From NCBI GenBank assembly GCA_039808985.1, contig JBDHUC010000014.1, forward strand, positions 1-49,999: 49,999 bases of DNA. The letters run 5' to 3'. Below, piece after piece: positions 40,907-48,869 of the stretch. The translations under genes and the position numbers were made by a program. Positions within the stretch are counted from its first letter, which is position 1; each line of letters starts with the position of its first letter. Source of the DNA: SXRF01 sp039808985. Its GTDB lineage: Bacteria; Pseudomonadota; Alphaproteobacteria; Rickettsiales; SXRF01. The notes below the pieces were generated by a model, which was not told the DNA's origin, made no database searches, and saw nothing but the letters and a program-made list of their open reading frames with translations.

Positions 40907-41995
40907 CTAAGCTGCAAGCTCAGCAAGGATAGCATCCCCCATTTCGCTGGTGGAAAGTTTTTTCTTGCCTTCCTGCATAATGTCGGCAGTGCGGAGTCCC
41001 TTGGCAAGAACAGCTTTGATGGCTGCTTCCAGCTTGTCGGCTTCGGTTTTCATATCAAAAGAATAGCGCAGCATCATGGCGAAGGAAAGGATGGTGGCGA
41101 TCGGGTTGGCGATGCCTTTGCCAGCAATGTCTGGCGCAGAGCCATGCACTGGTTCATATAGGGCAGGTGTTCCGGCTTCTCCTAATGAAGCTGACGGCAG
41201 CATTCCCAGTGAGCCGGTGAGCATGGAAGCCACATCTGACAAAATATCTCCGAACATGTTGGTGGTGACCATAACGTCAAACTGTTTCGGGTTGCGCACT
41301 AGCTGCATTGCTGCGTTATCAACATACATGTGCGACAGTTCGATTTTCTGGTATTCTGTCTGCCCAACTTTGATAACTTCCTCGCGCCACATTTCTGTGC
41401 ATTCCAGCACGTTGGCTTTATCCACGGAACAAAGCCTGCCGCCGCGTTTTTTTGCCAGTTCAAAGGCAACTCGGGCAATGCGGATAACTTCGGGTGAGGT
41501 GTAAACTTCGGTGTTTATGCCTTTACGCGTGCCGTCTGGCAGGGTTTCCACGCCGCGCGGCTGTCCGAAATAAATACCGCCGGTAAGCTCGCGCACTATC
41601 ATGATGTCCAGCCCGGCAACAATGTCATGTTTTAAGGTGGAAGCATCCGCCAGCGCGTCAAAACACTGGGCGGGGCGTAAGTTTGCAAATAAGCCAAGGG
41701 TTTTGCGGATGCCAAGCAGGCCTTTTTCCGGTCGGGAGGCAATCGGCAGCGATTCCCATTTTGGCCCACCCACCGCGCCAAGCAGCACAGCGTCGGATTT
41801 TTTTGCAGCTACAACTGTTTCATCAGGAAACGGGGTGCCGACCGCGTCATAAGCTGCGCCGCCAAGCAATGCTTCGCTGGTTTCAAATTTCACGCTGCCA
41901 TTTTTTGAAAACCAGTCGATGATTTTTTTTGTTTCGGTTATTACTTCAGGGCCAATGCCGTCACCAGGCAAAAGTAAAATATTTTTTGTTGTCAT
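40907..41995 (-). CDS. leuB: 3-isopropylmalate dehydrogenase
   Basis: 362 residues. NAD-dependent oxidative decarboxylation of 3-isopropylmalate in leucine synthesis. Landmarks are LLPGDGIGPEVITETKKII near 7-25, LLGAVGGPKW near 70, the substrate-binding VRELTGGIYFGQPRG near 134, VDKANVLECTEMWR near 189 and MFGDILSDVASMLTGSLGML near 238. An AAGGACA Shine-Dalgarno precedes the ATG. Last gene of a long minus-strand run; 13 bp after the YciI gene. Confidence 0.97.
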   Translation of the reverse strand: MTTKNILLLPGDGIGPEVITETKKIIDWFSKNGSVKFETSEALLGGAAYDAVGTPFPDETVVAAKKSDAVLLGAVGGPKWESLPIASRPEKGLLGIRKTLGLFANLRPAQCFDALADASTLKHDIVAGLDIMIVRELTGGIYFGQPRGVETLPDGTRKGINTEVYTSPEVIRIARVAFELAKKRGGRLCSVDKANVLECTEMWREEVIKVGQTEYQKIELSHMYVDNAAMQLVRNPKQFDVMVTTNMFGDILSDVASMLTGSLGMLPSASLGEAGTPALYEPVHGSAPDIAGKGIANPIATILSFAMMLRYSFDMKTEADKLEAAIKAVLAKGLRTADIMQEGKKKLSTSEMGDAILAELAA

Positions 41996-42008
41996 TGATG
42001 CTGTCCTT

Positions 42009-42317
42009 TTATTTTATTAAATCCTTAAAACTATCGCCGAGTTTTGCCGGTATTATTGTTATATTATCCCAGACTTTGCCGACAACATAAGGCTCAACTG
42101 CCAGCCAGTCATCCAGTTCCTTGCGCGACGGGTAGTTTACGATGATATTAGAGCCGATCATTTTGCCTGTTTCATCAAGTAAAGCGGCACCGCAGATCAT
42201 ATTGCCGTTTTTTCGGGATTCGGCCATTGCCTGCGTGTGGGCGGTGCGGGCGGCCATGCGCCTTTCCATCGCGCCTTCGTCCTTAGCATCATAGGCTATA
42301 ATTACAAATTGTACCAT
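42009..42317 (-). CDS. YciI-like protein
   Basis: 102 residues with the ferredoxin-like YciI fold. MVQFVIIAYDAKDEGAMERR and RMAARTAHTQAMAESRKNG contain the conserved His/Asp pattern; the middle GAALLDETGKMIGSNIIVNYP and WLAVEPYVVGKVWDNITI are typical. Molecular function of the family is largely unknown. It sits between the CDF gene (1-bp gap) and leuB, so it is probably co-transcribed with leucine genes. Confidence 0.9.
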   Translation of the reverse strand: MVQFVIIAYDAKDEGAMERRMAARTAHTQAMAESRKNGNMICGAALLDETGKMIGSNIIVNYPSRKELDDWLAVEPYVVGKVWDNITIIPAKLGDSFKDLIK

Positions 42318-42318
42318 A

Positions 42319-42921
42319 TTAACTTCTCAACTCTTCTTTCGCATGTCGGATGATTTTCAGGGCGGCGCTTCCTTCCAGCCAGGCGATACCCAGAGCCACC
42401 AGCAGGTCGGGTAGCAGCGAGCCGGTAACGCTTACAAAAAACGCAGCGATTATTATCATGATGTTTGCAAACATGTCGTTGCGGCTGCACAGCCACACCG
42501 AGCGCATATTGCTGTCACGCCCGCGTGATCCATAAAGCAGCATTGCGCTTACCAGGTTGACAAGGAGTGCAAGCAGGCCGACTATTCCCATGGTTTCGTA
42601 AACGGGGACAGTTCCATGAACGAGGTTGGCAACACCCTGTATAAGCGCTACAGCCGCCAGCAGCAGCATGAATGATGCTTTAAACAAGGCGGCTTTGGCA
42701 CGCACATGTATATGTTTCTGGATGACATAAAGTGTGATGATATAGCTGAGTGAATCACTGAAAAAATCCATGGAGTCAGCAAGCAGCGAGCTGGAATTCG
42801 CATGCATGCCTTGCCATAATTCAACAAAAAACATCGCCCCGTTTAAAAGCAATACTATCCATAACATCTTGCGGTCATGAGCAATCGTATCGCAATGGCT
42901 ATGTTCGTGTTCGTGTCCCAT
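42319..42921 (-). CDS. Short cation diffusion facilitator (CDF) transporter
   Basis: 200 residues from the ATG at 42921, which overlaps the leuD stop (a longer frame lies inside leuD). N-terminal metal-binding run MGHEHEHSHCD, then about five or six membrane helices. The first CDF motif appears as LLADSMDFFSDSLSYI near 48-63 and the second as SRNDMFANIMIIIAAF near 146. Full-length CDF proteins have ~300 residues with a cytoplasmic C-terminal domain, which is absent here. Exports a divalent metal (Zn or Co likely). Coupled to leuD, an unusual partner. Confidence 0.88.
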   Translation of the reverse strand: MGHEHEHSHCDTIAHDRKMLWIVLLLNGAMFFVELWQGMHANSSSLLADSMDFFSDSLSYIITLYVIQKHIHVRAKAALFKASFMLLLAAVALIQGVANLVHGTVPVYETMGIVGLLALLVNLVSAMLLYGSRGRDSNMRSVWLCSRNDMFANIMIIIAAFFVSVTGSLLPDLLVALGIAWLEGSAALKIIRHAKEELRS

Positions 42922-43532
42922 CAGGCCGCCAGCCAGGGTGTATTCTGCTTCTGCTGCGCTTCGTAATTTGCTATTGAATCCAGCTTCTGGAAGGTAAGCC
43001 CGATGTCGTCCAGCCCGTTTTGCAGGCAATGTTTGCGAAATGGCTCAACTTCAAAATAAAAGGCCGGTGTATTTTGCCCTTCGGCCTGCACGGTTTGTTT
43101 TTCTAAATCAACATTGATTTTTTTGCCGTTTTGCGCTGCCTGCATCAGTAACGCTACTTGCTCTTTTGGCAGGACAACAGGAAGCATACCATTTTTAAAA
43201 CAATTATTGAAAAAAATATCAGCGTAAGACGGTGCAATTACGCAACGTATCCCGAAATCAAGCAATGCCCATGGCGCGTGCTCGCGCGAAGAGCCGCAGC
43301 CGAAATTAGCACCCGAAACCAGAATTTCTGCATGTGTGTATGGCTCGTTATGCAGCACGAAATCATCAACCCGCGTGCCATCCACCCGGAAGCGCATTTC
43401 ATAAAACAAACCTTCCTTAAGCCCGGTGCGCTTGATGGTTTTCAGGAATTGCTTAGGGATGATCATGTCAGTATCAACATTATCAATCGGAAGCGGCGCC
43501 GCGATGGCAGAGAGTTTATTAAATGGTTTCAT
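42921..43532 (-). CDS. leuD: 3-isopropylmalate dehydratase small subunit
   Basis: 203 residues. Partner of LeuC in isomerising 2- to 3-isopropylmalate. Landmarks are NVDTDMIIPKQFLKTIKRTG near 18-37, LVSGANFGCGSSREHAPWAL near 71-90 and SYADIFFNNCFKNGMLPVVL near 101-120. Its start lies 13 bp after the four-helix-bundle gene, which with its repeat arms separates leuD from leuC; the two are normally adjacent. Confidence 0.97.
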   Translation of the reverse strand: MKPFNKLSAIAAPLPIDNVDTDMIIPKQFLKTIKRTGLKEGLFYEMRFRVDGTRVDDFVLHNEPYTHAEILVSGANFGCGSSREHAPWALLDFGIRCVIAPSYADIFFNNCFKNGMLPVVLPKEQVALLMQAAQNGKKINVDLEKQTVQAEGQNTPAFYFEVEPFRKHCLQNGLDDIGLTFQKLDSIANYEAQQKQNTPWLAA

Positions 43533-43545
43533 GTTTTTCTCTTTG

Positions 43546-43953
43546 TTAGTTACTAGTTACCAGTTGCCTGTTACTAGTAAGTTCTGGGTTTTTTAGGCTT
43601 GATTTAAGACCAGATAACATTCTACCAATTTCTTTTACCTGTATCAGTAAATCATCTAAATTTTCTTTGGTTATATAATCAGCATCTAAAGCAATTAGCA
43701 ACTGGGTATGTAGTTCTGCGAGTGAACCAGATGCAATTCCTATAAATTGGATAAATTCACCATAGCTATTACGCCCGCAACCTTCAGCAATATTAGAAGC
43801 AATTGAAACTGCACTGCGGCGTATCTGTGAAGTAAGGCCATAAATTTCATCTTTAGGAAAATTTTTGGTTATACGATAAATATCTTTGCTAAGAGTTATG
43901 GCTTTCTGCCAGACTTTCAGATCTTCATAGCTTTTATGCTGATTATTTCCCAT
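43546..43953 (-). CDS. Four-helix-bundle protein of the 23S rRNA intervening-sequence (S23/IVP) family
   Basis: 135 residues. SYEDLKVWQKAITLSKDIYRI near 8-28, then FPKDEIYGLTSQIRRSAVSIASNIAEGCGR near 33-62 and EFIQFIGIASGSLAELHTQLLIA near 68-90 define the family, also related to Avd of diversity-generating retroelements. Its function is unknown. The gene lies between leuC and leuD and is flanked by inverted arms of 7-bp repeats. The stop codon and the last residues (TSNRQLVTSN) are encoded inside the downstream arm. No reverse transcriptase or variable repeat is nearby. Likely inserted as a unit. Confidence 0.93.
   Translation of the reverse strand: MGNNQHKSYEDLKVWQKAITLSKDIYRITKNFPKDEIYGLTSQIRRSAVSIASNIAEGCGRNSYGEFIQFIGIASGSLAELHTQLLIALDADYITKENLDDLLIQVKEIGRMLSGLKSSLKNPELTSNRQLVTSN
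43549..43576. repeat. Heptamer repeat arm at the 3' side of the IVP gene
   Basis: Units GTTACTA, GTTACCA, GTTGCCT, GTTACTA. The same units in the same orientation occur in the left arm at 37064-37098. On the minus strand this arm encodes the C-terminal residues of the IVP-type protein. It pairs as an inverted repeat with 43961-43988. Confidence 0.9.
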
Positions 43954-43960
43954 AATTTTA

Positions 43961-43988
43961 CTGGTAACTAGTAACAGGTAACTGGCAA
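43961..43988. repeat. Heptamer repeat arm at the 5' side of the IVP gene
   Basis: Units CTGGTAA, CTAGTAA, CAGGTAA, CTGGCAA: the reverse complement of the downstream arm. It ends 4 bp before the leuC stop codon and lies just upstream of the IVP ATG (43953), leaving no obvious Shine-Dalgarno for that gene. Confidence 0.9.
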
Positions 43989-43992
43989 CTTT

Positions 43993-45378
43993 CTACTTAA
44001 ATTCCCGTATATCCGCCAATCTCCCCGTCACCGCAGCGGCGACAGCCATTGCGGGCGAGAGGAGGTGGGTGCGGCCACCGCGGCCTTGGCGGCCTTCGAA
44101 GTTGCGGTTTGATGTGCTGGCGCAGCGTTCACCGTCTTCCAGTTTGTCCGCGTTCATGGCAAGGCACATGGAACAGCCCGGTTCACGCCATTCAAAACCT
44201 GCGGCGAGGAATATTTTATCCAGCCCTTCTTTTTCCGCCTGTTCTTTGACAAGCCCAGAACCCGGCACAACCATAGCAAGCTTTACATTGCCTGCTACTT
44301 TGCGTCCCTCAGCGAATTTTGCCGCTTCGCGCAGATCTTCAATGCGGCCATTGGTGCAGGAGCCGATAAACACTTTATCTATAGCTATATCAGTTAGTTT
44401 CTGCCCGGCTTTAAGCCCCATATATTCCAGTGCGCGGGCTTTGGTCGGTGTGTCGCCAGCAGGAACGATCGCAGTTATCGGCAGCACGTCTTCCGGGCTT
44501 GTTCCCCATGTTACTTGCGGGGCGATGTCAGCGGCATTAAGCACTACTTCCGCGTCATATTTTGCGCCAGCGTCAGATGGCAGGGTTTTCCAGTAAGCAA
44601 CGGCTTTGTCCCAATCTGCGCCTTGCGGAGCTTTCGGGCGGCCTTTTAAATATTCAAAAGTTTTTTCGTCAGGGGCGATGAGTCCGGCGCGCGCTCCAGC
44701 TTCAATCGACATATTGCACACGGTCATGCGCCCTTCCATGGAAAGGTTGCGGATAGCTTCTCCGGCATATTCGATAACATAACCTGTGCCGCCTGCTGTG
44801 CCGATTTTGCCGATGACAGCAAGGGTTAAATCTTTGGCAGTAACGCCTGCCGGAAGTTTGCCGTCAATGCGAACCAGCATGTTTTTAGCGCGGCGCTGGA
44901 TAAGGGTCTGGGTGGCGAGTACATGCTCAACTTCTGATGTACCGATGCCGAAAGCCAGTGCGCCGAATGCGCCGTGAGTGCTGGTGTGGGAGTCACCGCA
45001 AACTATGGTCATGCCCGGTTGGGTGAAGCCCTGCTCTGGCCCTACGATATGCACAATGCCCTGGCGCTTATCATCCATTGCGTAATGGGTGATGCCGAAT
45101 TCTTTTGCGTTATCGGCCAGTGTCTGCACCTGTATGCGTGAGGTTTCATCTTTAATGATGCCTTGTTTGCGCTCCGGCGTGGTGGGTACGTTATGGTCGG
45201 GGACAGCAAGGGTGGCATCAGGGCGGCGCACTTTGCGGCCGCTTACGCGCAGTCCTTCAAAGGCCTGTGGGCTGGTAACTTCATGCACCAGATGGCGGTC
45301 AATATATATCAGGCAGGTGCCGTCATCCTGCGATGATACGAGATGGGAATCAAATATTTTATCAAAAAGAGTTTTCAT
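43993..45378 (-). CDS. leuC: 3-isopropylmalate dehydratase large subunit
   Basis: 461 residues. Aconitase-family [4Fe-4S] enzyme. Landmarks are LIYIDRHLVHEVTSPQAFEG near 24-43, IVCGDSHTSTHGAFGALAFG near 126-145, the first cluster Cys in FIGSCTNGRIEDLREA near 340-355 and the other two in EPGCSMCLAMN near 403-413, followed by STSNRNFEGRQGRGGRTHLL. Its downstream partner leuD is displaced by the IVP element. Upstream lies the octamer repeat and rplS. Confidence 0.97.
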   Translation of the reverse strand: MKTLFDKIFDSHLVSSQDDGTCLIYIDRHLVHEVTSPQAFEGLRVSGRKVRRPDATLAVPDHNVPTTPERKQGIIKDETSRIQVQTLADNAKEFGITHYAMDDKRQGIVHIVGPEQGFTQPGMTIVCGDSHTSTHGAFGALAFGIGTSEVEHVLATQTLIQRRAKNMLVRIDGKLPAGVTAKDLTLAVIGKIGTAGGTGYVIEYAGEAIRNLSMEGRMTVCNMSIEAGARAGLIAPDEKTFEYLKGRPKAPQGADWDKAVAYWKTLPSDAGAKYDAEVVLNAADIAPQVTWGTSPEDVLPITAIVPAGDTPTKARALEYMGLKAGQKLTDIAIDKVFIGSCTNGRIEDLREAAKFAEGRKVAGNVKLAMVVPGSGLVKEQAEKEGLDKIFLAAGFEWREPGCSMCLAMNADKLEDGERCASTSNRNFEGRQGRGGRTHLLSPAMAVAAAVTGRLADIREFK

Positions 45379-45388
45379 GTTAGATGCT

Positions 45389-45466
45389 TGGATAATTGGA
45401 TGATTAGATAAATAGAAATAACATCAATTATCTATTAATCCAATCATCAATTCATCTATTCATCAA
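45389..45466. repeat. Inverted arms of 8-bp repeats between rplS and leuC
   Basis: The left arm 45389-45412 is TTGGATAA, TTGGATGA, TTAGATAA. The right arm 45427-45466 is AATTATCT, ATTAATCC, AATCATCA, ATTCATCT, ATTCATCA, largely complementary to the left. The right arm overlaps the rplS stop codon (45456-45458). Same plan as the heptamer loci but with an 8-bp period and a different unit sequence. Confidence 0.8.
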
Positions 45467-45833
45467 TCTTCTTCGCGTCGCGCTTTTCAGTAATTCGCGC
45501 AGCTTTACCAGTGAGGCCGCGGAGATAGTAAAGCTTTGCGCGGCGCACTTCGCCTTTGCGTACCAGCTCAACGCTTTCAACGCGCGGGGAATAGGTCGGG
45601 AATACACGCTCAACGCCTTCGCCGTGGCTGAGTTTACGCACGGTGAATGACGAGCGTACGCCTGCATTGCGTTTTCCGATGCAGATACCTTCAAATATCT
45701 GGGTGCGTTCAGTGTTGCCTTCGATGATGCGAACGCCGACTTTAATGGTGTCGCCCTGTGCGAAATCATCAATTTTTTTGCCGGTTGCCAGCTTCTGCAT
45801 GGTTTCCTGTTCGATCTTTTGCAATAAATTCAT
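45456..45833 (-). CDS. rplS: 50S ribosomal protein L19
   Basis: 125 residues from the ATG at 45833 (MNLLQKIEQETMQKL); an upstream in-frame start would overlap trmD and is not needed. An AAGGAA Shine-Dalgarno lies inside the end of trmD. Landmarks are FAQGDTIKVGVRIIEGNTER near 27-46, QIFEGICIGKRNAGVRSSF near 48-66 and SPRVESVELVRKGEVRRAKLYYLR near 82-105. The last few residues (IDE) are encoded within the repeat arm. Adjacent to trmD as in most bacteria. Confidence 0.97.
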   Translation of the reverse strand: MNLLQKIEQETMQKLATGKKIDDFAQGDTIKVGVRIIEGNTERTQIFEGICIGKRNAGVRSSFTVRKLSHGEGVERVFPTYSPRVESVELVRKGEVRRAKLYYLRGLTGKAARITEKRDAKKIDE

Positions 45834-45834
45834 A

Positions 45835-46611
45835 TCAATTTTCCTTCTTTTTATTCTTGCCGCTATCATTTAGCGGACCATTATTCAATAGGTTATTCAA
45901 TAGGTCGGGACGGCGAGCGCGCGTAACCATCTTTGCCTGCTCAAGCCGCCACGCTTCGATTTCCGCGTGATTGCCAGAAAGTAACACCTCTGGTACTGAT
46001 TTCCCATTCCAAAATGAGGGGCGAGTATAGTGCGGATATTCCAGTAGTCTAGCAAATTCTGAAGAGGTGGCAAAACTTTCTTGCGAAAGAGCATCTTCCT
46101 TGCCTATAACGCCCGGCAGCAGCCGCACACAGGCGTCAAGCAGGGCCATAGCCGCTATTTCCCCGCCCGAAAGCACAAAATCCCCAAGGCTTACCTCCAG
46201 CATGTCGTGATGCTCTATAACCCGCTGGTCTACCCCTTCAAATCTTCCGCATAATATTATAAGATGCTCATTTTTAAGGTTTTTTGCTAATTTTTGAGTG
46301 ATAGGGATGCCACGGGGGGAAGGGTAGATGATGGTGGGTTTGGCAGTGGTCAGGGTCTTGGCATATTCTATTGCGGAATCAAGAACATCGGGCTTCATAA
46401 CCATGCCAGTGCCACCGCCAAAGGGTTTGTCATCCACGGTTTTATGTTTGTCGGTGGCAAAATCGCGGATTTGCAGGGTTTTAAGTGACCATATATTTTT
46501 CTCCAGCGCCTTACCAGCCAGCGAATGTCCTAACGGCCCTGGGAACATTTCAGGGAATAATGTCAATATAATTGAAGAGAATAGTGGCCGGTTCAGTGGG
46601 GTGTTTTCCAT
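45835..46611 (-). CDS. trmD: tRNA (guanine-N1-)-methyltransferase
   Basis: 258 residues from the ATG at 46611; a GTG at 46620 would overlap the upstream stop. Methylates G37 of tRNAs with SAM using a trefoil-knot fold. Landmarks are LTLFPEMFPGPLGHSLAGKA near 17-36, RDFATDKHKTVDDKPFGGGTGMVM near 50-73, LCGRFEGVDQRVIEH near 121-135 and EVSLGDFVLSGGEIAAM near 140-156. One bp separates its stop from rplS. Confidence 0.97.
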   Translation of the reverse strand: MENTPLNRPLFSSIILTLFPEMFPGPLGHSLAGKALEKNIWSLKTLQIRDFATDKHKTVDDKPFGGGTGMVMKPDVLDSAIEYAKTLTTAKPTIIYPSPRGIPITQKLAKNLKNEHLIILCGRFEGVDQRVIEHHDMLEVSLGDFVLSGGEIAAMALLDACVRLLPGVIGKEDALSQESFATSSEFARLLEYPHYTRPSFWNGKSVPEVLLSGNHAEIEAWRLEQAKMVTRARRPDLLNNLLNNGPLNDSGKNKKKEN

Positions 46612-46613
46612 AT

Positions 46614-48803
46614 TTACCACTTTATTAAATGTAGAATGTTGGAATAGTCATCGCTCCATAATGTTGCTGGCCTATCGGCATCCTCTGCATCCCAATGTGC
46701 AGGTAGGTTCATATTATTGATGTTTTCTGCCTTGCCCAGGACTGCCCATGTTGAGCGCTGTTTATAGCGGTCTTGTTTTGTAGTTTTATCAGTATATATT
46801 TTTATAGCCATTCCTTCTGCCTTTGCAGTTGCTGTAAGTACTCTGGTAAGGTCAAGGTAGCGGTTGCTTATATGCGCGAATATCATCCCGCCTTCCTTCA
46901 AATGCGCAGCATATGCTGCGAAAGCTTCTTTGGTAAGCAGGTGCACAGGAACCGAGTCAGATGTAAAGGCATCCAGGATGAAAATATCAAATTTGCGCTG
47001 CTCATGCTCAATATTGATGCGCCCATCCCCGGATATTACTTCTATTTTTGGTTTGCAGTCATGCATGTAGGAAAAATAGCGTTTATCATTGGCCAGTTTT
47101 ATAACTGCAGGGTTGATCTCATAAAATGTGAACAGGTCGCCTTCGCGTCCGTAACATGCAATACTGCCAACTCCCAACCCGATTATGGCAGTATGGATTG
47201 GCTGTGTGTTTTTAAGGGCTGTTGACATCAATTCACCAAGCGGGCCGGATGGATGGTAATAAGTAAGTGGTATTAAATGTTTTTCCCCTTCTTTGTATTC
47301 GGCGCCGTGCGTGGTGGTTCCATGTCGCATCAGGTATGCTTCCGGGTCAGAGCGGTCAACGGTGATTATGCCATAAAAATTGCGTTCGGCCTGTGCTGTT
47401 TTGCCACGTATATCGGAAAGTACAACACCGGCAAGCACTGCCGCAACGTAACATGCGCCTAGGCGCAGCGGCATATATTTTTGGTCGAAGCAATATTTTA
47501 TTATGAATATGCCAAGCATTAAAAGTATACCGATCAGCCCGTTATTAAATGGGTTTAGGAGTGGCCTGGCGGCATAAAATAAAATCGCAAGCCCCGCAAA
47601 AATAGAAGCTCCGATAGAAATATCCTTGCGCCATGTTAATCTGATAGGTGTTGTCGCAGGGCGCAGCATAAGCGCTAGTGCGAAAGTAAGTGGGTATTCA
47701 AGCAGTGAACTGAATAGCAATGGTGCTATAAAATTTGTAGCCATGCCGCCTACTGCGCCGCCTATGGATAAATAGAGATAAAATTTGGTGAGTTGGCTGG
47801 AGTGTGGGCGTGATTCATAAAGTAGGCGGTGACAGACAAGTGCCGTTACAAAAAATGCTGCCATATGCCAGAACATCATGCTTATTCCCGCTGAGGAGGT
47901 AATGTCTAGGAAAAATTCAAACAGAAGGGGCGCACATAATATAAGTTGTAGTTTTAGAAGGAAATTAATTGTAAGGCGCTTCCAGTTGCCGAATGCGACT
48001 ATGAAGCTTATTATATAAAGCGCAAGAAGCACCATCCATATCATCGGTACCGGCGCTATATCCATGGTTATATGGGTGGTAGTTCCAAGCAAAAGGCTGG
48101 AAGGAACCGCTGCCAGCAAAAGCCAGCGGAGTTTATACTTCCAGGTTATTGGCTTTATATTTGCTTCTGTTTTATAAAAATTGATATGTTTCTGTTTTCC
48201 ATAAATTAATGCGCAACAAAGCAGTAATATCCCAAGACATGCAAATGATATTTTGAAAAACACTGCTTGTTCGCCCAGTCCTATAAGTGGTTCAATAATA
48301 GCTATAAAACCAAGTACGCCAAACATGCTTCCTGCGTTGCTCACTGCGTACAGCCAGTAAATTTCGGTGTCTGGCCTTATATCCGCATACCAGCGCTGGA
48401 TAAGTGTTGAAGTGGTGGAAAGTAGGAAAAATGGGAACGCTATATGGGTAAGTAAGGCTCCTATAAGCCATGCAACAGGGGTAAGGTAGGCATCAGACGA
48501 GGGGTTACCCTTGGCTGGAACTGCCAACATCCACGAAACGGCAATTATAACCACTATGGAATGGAGAAGTGCCTGCATACGCGGAAGTTTTATTGCAGTC
48601 AGACGGTCAGTATACCAATAACCGGCAAGAAGTAGCATCTGGAAGCACACCATCGCCGTATTCCATACATTCGGGGCGCCGCCAAGGATAGGCAGGACTG
48701 CCTTGGTAAAAAGCGGCTGGATCCAGAATAGCAATGTTGAACTTATCAGGAGTGTGGCGCTGAATAAAAGTAGTGAATAAGGTTTGCTGGCATTTTCATG
48801 CAT
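46614..48803 (-). CDS. Membrane protein fused to a spermidine-synthase-like methyltransferase-fold domain
   Basis: 729 residues. The N-terminal ~460 residues contain about 12 or more hydrophobic helices. The C-terminal part (about 480-729) is spermidine-synthase-like: IIGLGVGSIACYG near 547-559 is the nucleotide/SAM-type Gly-rich loop, FYEINPAVIKLA near 566, VISGDGRINIE near 592 and FIFILDAFTSDSVPVHLLT-like DAFTSDSVPVHLLTKEAF near 611. This 'fused MFS/spermidine synthase' architecture is widespread and its substrate is unknown; polyamine synthesis should not be assumed. It ends 2 bp before trmD, so is probably co-transcribed with trmD and rplS. Confidence 0.88.
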   Translation of the reverse strand: MHENASKPYSLLLFSATLLISSTLLFWIQPLFTKAVLPILGGAPNVWNTAMVCFQMLLLAGYWYTDRLTAIKLPRMQALLHSIVVIIAVSWMLAVPAKGNPSSDAYLTPVAWLIGALLTHIAFPFFLLSTTSTLIQRWYADIRPDTEIYWLYAVSNAGSMFGVLGFIAIIEPLIGLGEQAVFFKISFACLGILLLCCALIYGKQKHINFYKTEANIKPITWKYKLRWLLLAAVPSSLLLGTTTHITMDIAPVPMIWMVLLALYIISFIVAFGNWKRLTINFLLKLQLILCAPLLFEFFLDITSSAGISMMFWHMAAFFVTALVCHRLLYESRPHSSQLTKFYLYLSIGGAVGGMATNFIAPLLFSSLLEYPLTFALALMLRPATTPIRLTWRKDISIGASIFAGLAILFYAARPLLNPFNNGLIGILLMLGIFIIKYCFDQKYMPLRLGACYVAAVLAGVVLSDIRGKTAQAERNFYGIITVDRSDPEAYLMRHGTTTHGAEYKEGEKHLIPLTYYHPSGPLGELMSTALKNTQPIHTAIIGLGVGSIACYGREGDLFTFYEINPAVIKLANDKRYFSYMHDCKPKIEVISGDGRINIEHEQRKFDIFILDAFTSDSVPVHLLTKEAFAAYAAHLKEGGMIFAHISNRYLDLTRVLTATAKAEGMAIKIYTDKTTKQDRYKQRSTWAVLGKAENINNMNLPAHWDAEDADRPATLWSDDYSNILHLIKW

Positions 48804-48869
48804 GGAAAACTACTGTTAAATTATAATGTTTAATATGTTTTATTTTTCTTTATATAGCAAATTAGGGGG

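Noticed and set aside
43546..43953. Diversity-generating retroelement accessory gene (avd)
   Set aside because: The protein is of the related four-helix-bundle family, but no reverse transcriptase, template repeat or variable repeat is present in the window.
43549..43988. Short regularly repeated units resembling a CRISPR array
   Set aside because: Units are 7 bp, contiguous and inverted around a gene; there are no spacers and no cas genes nearby.
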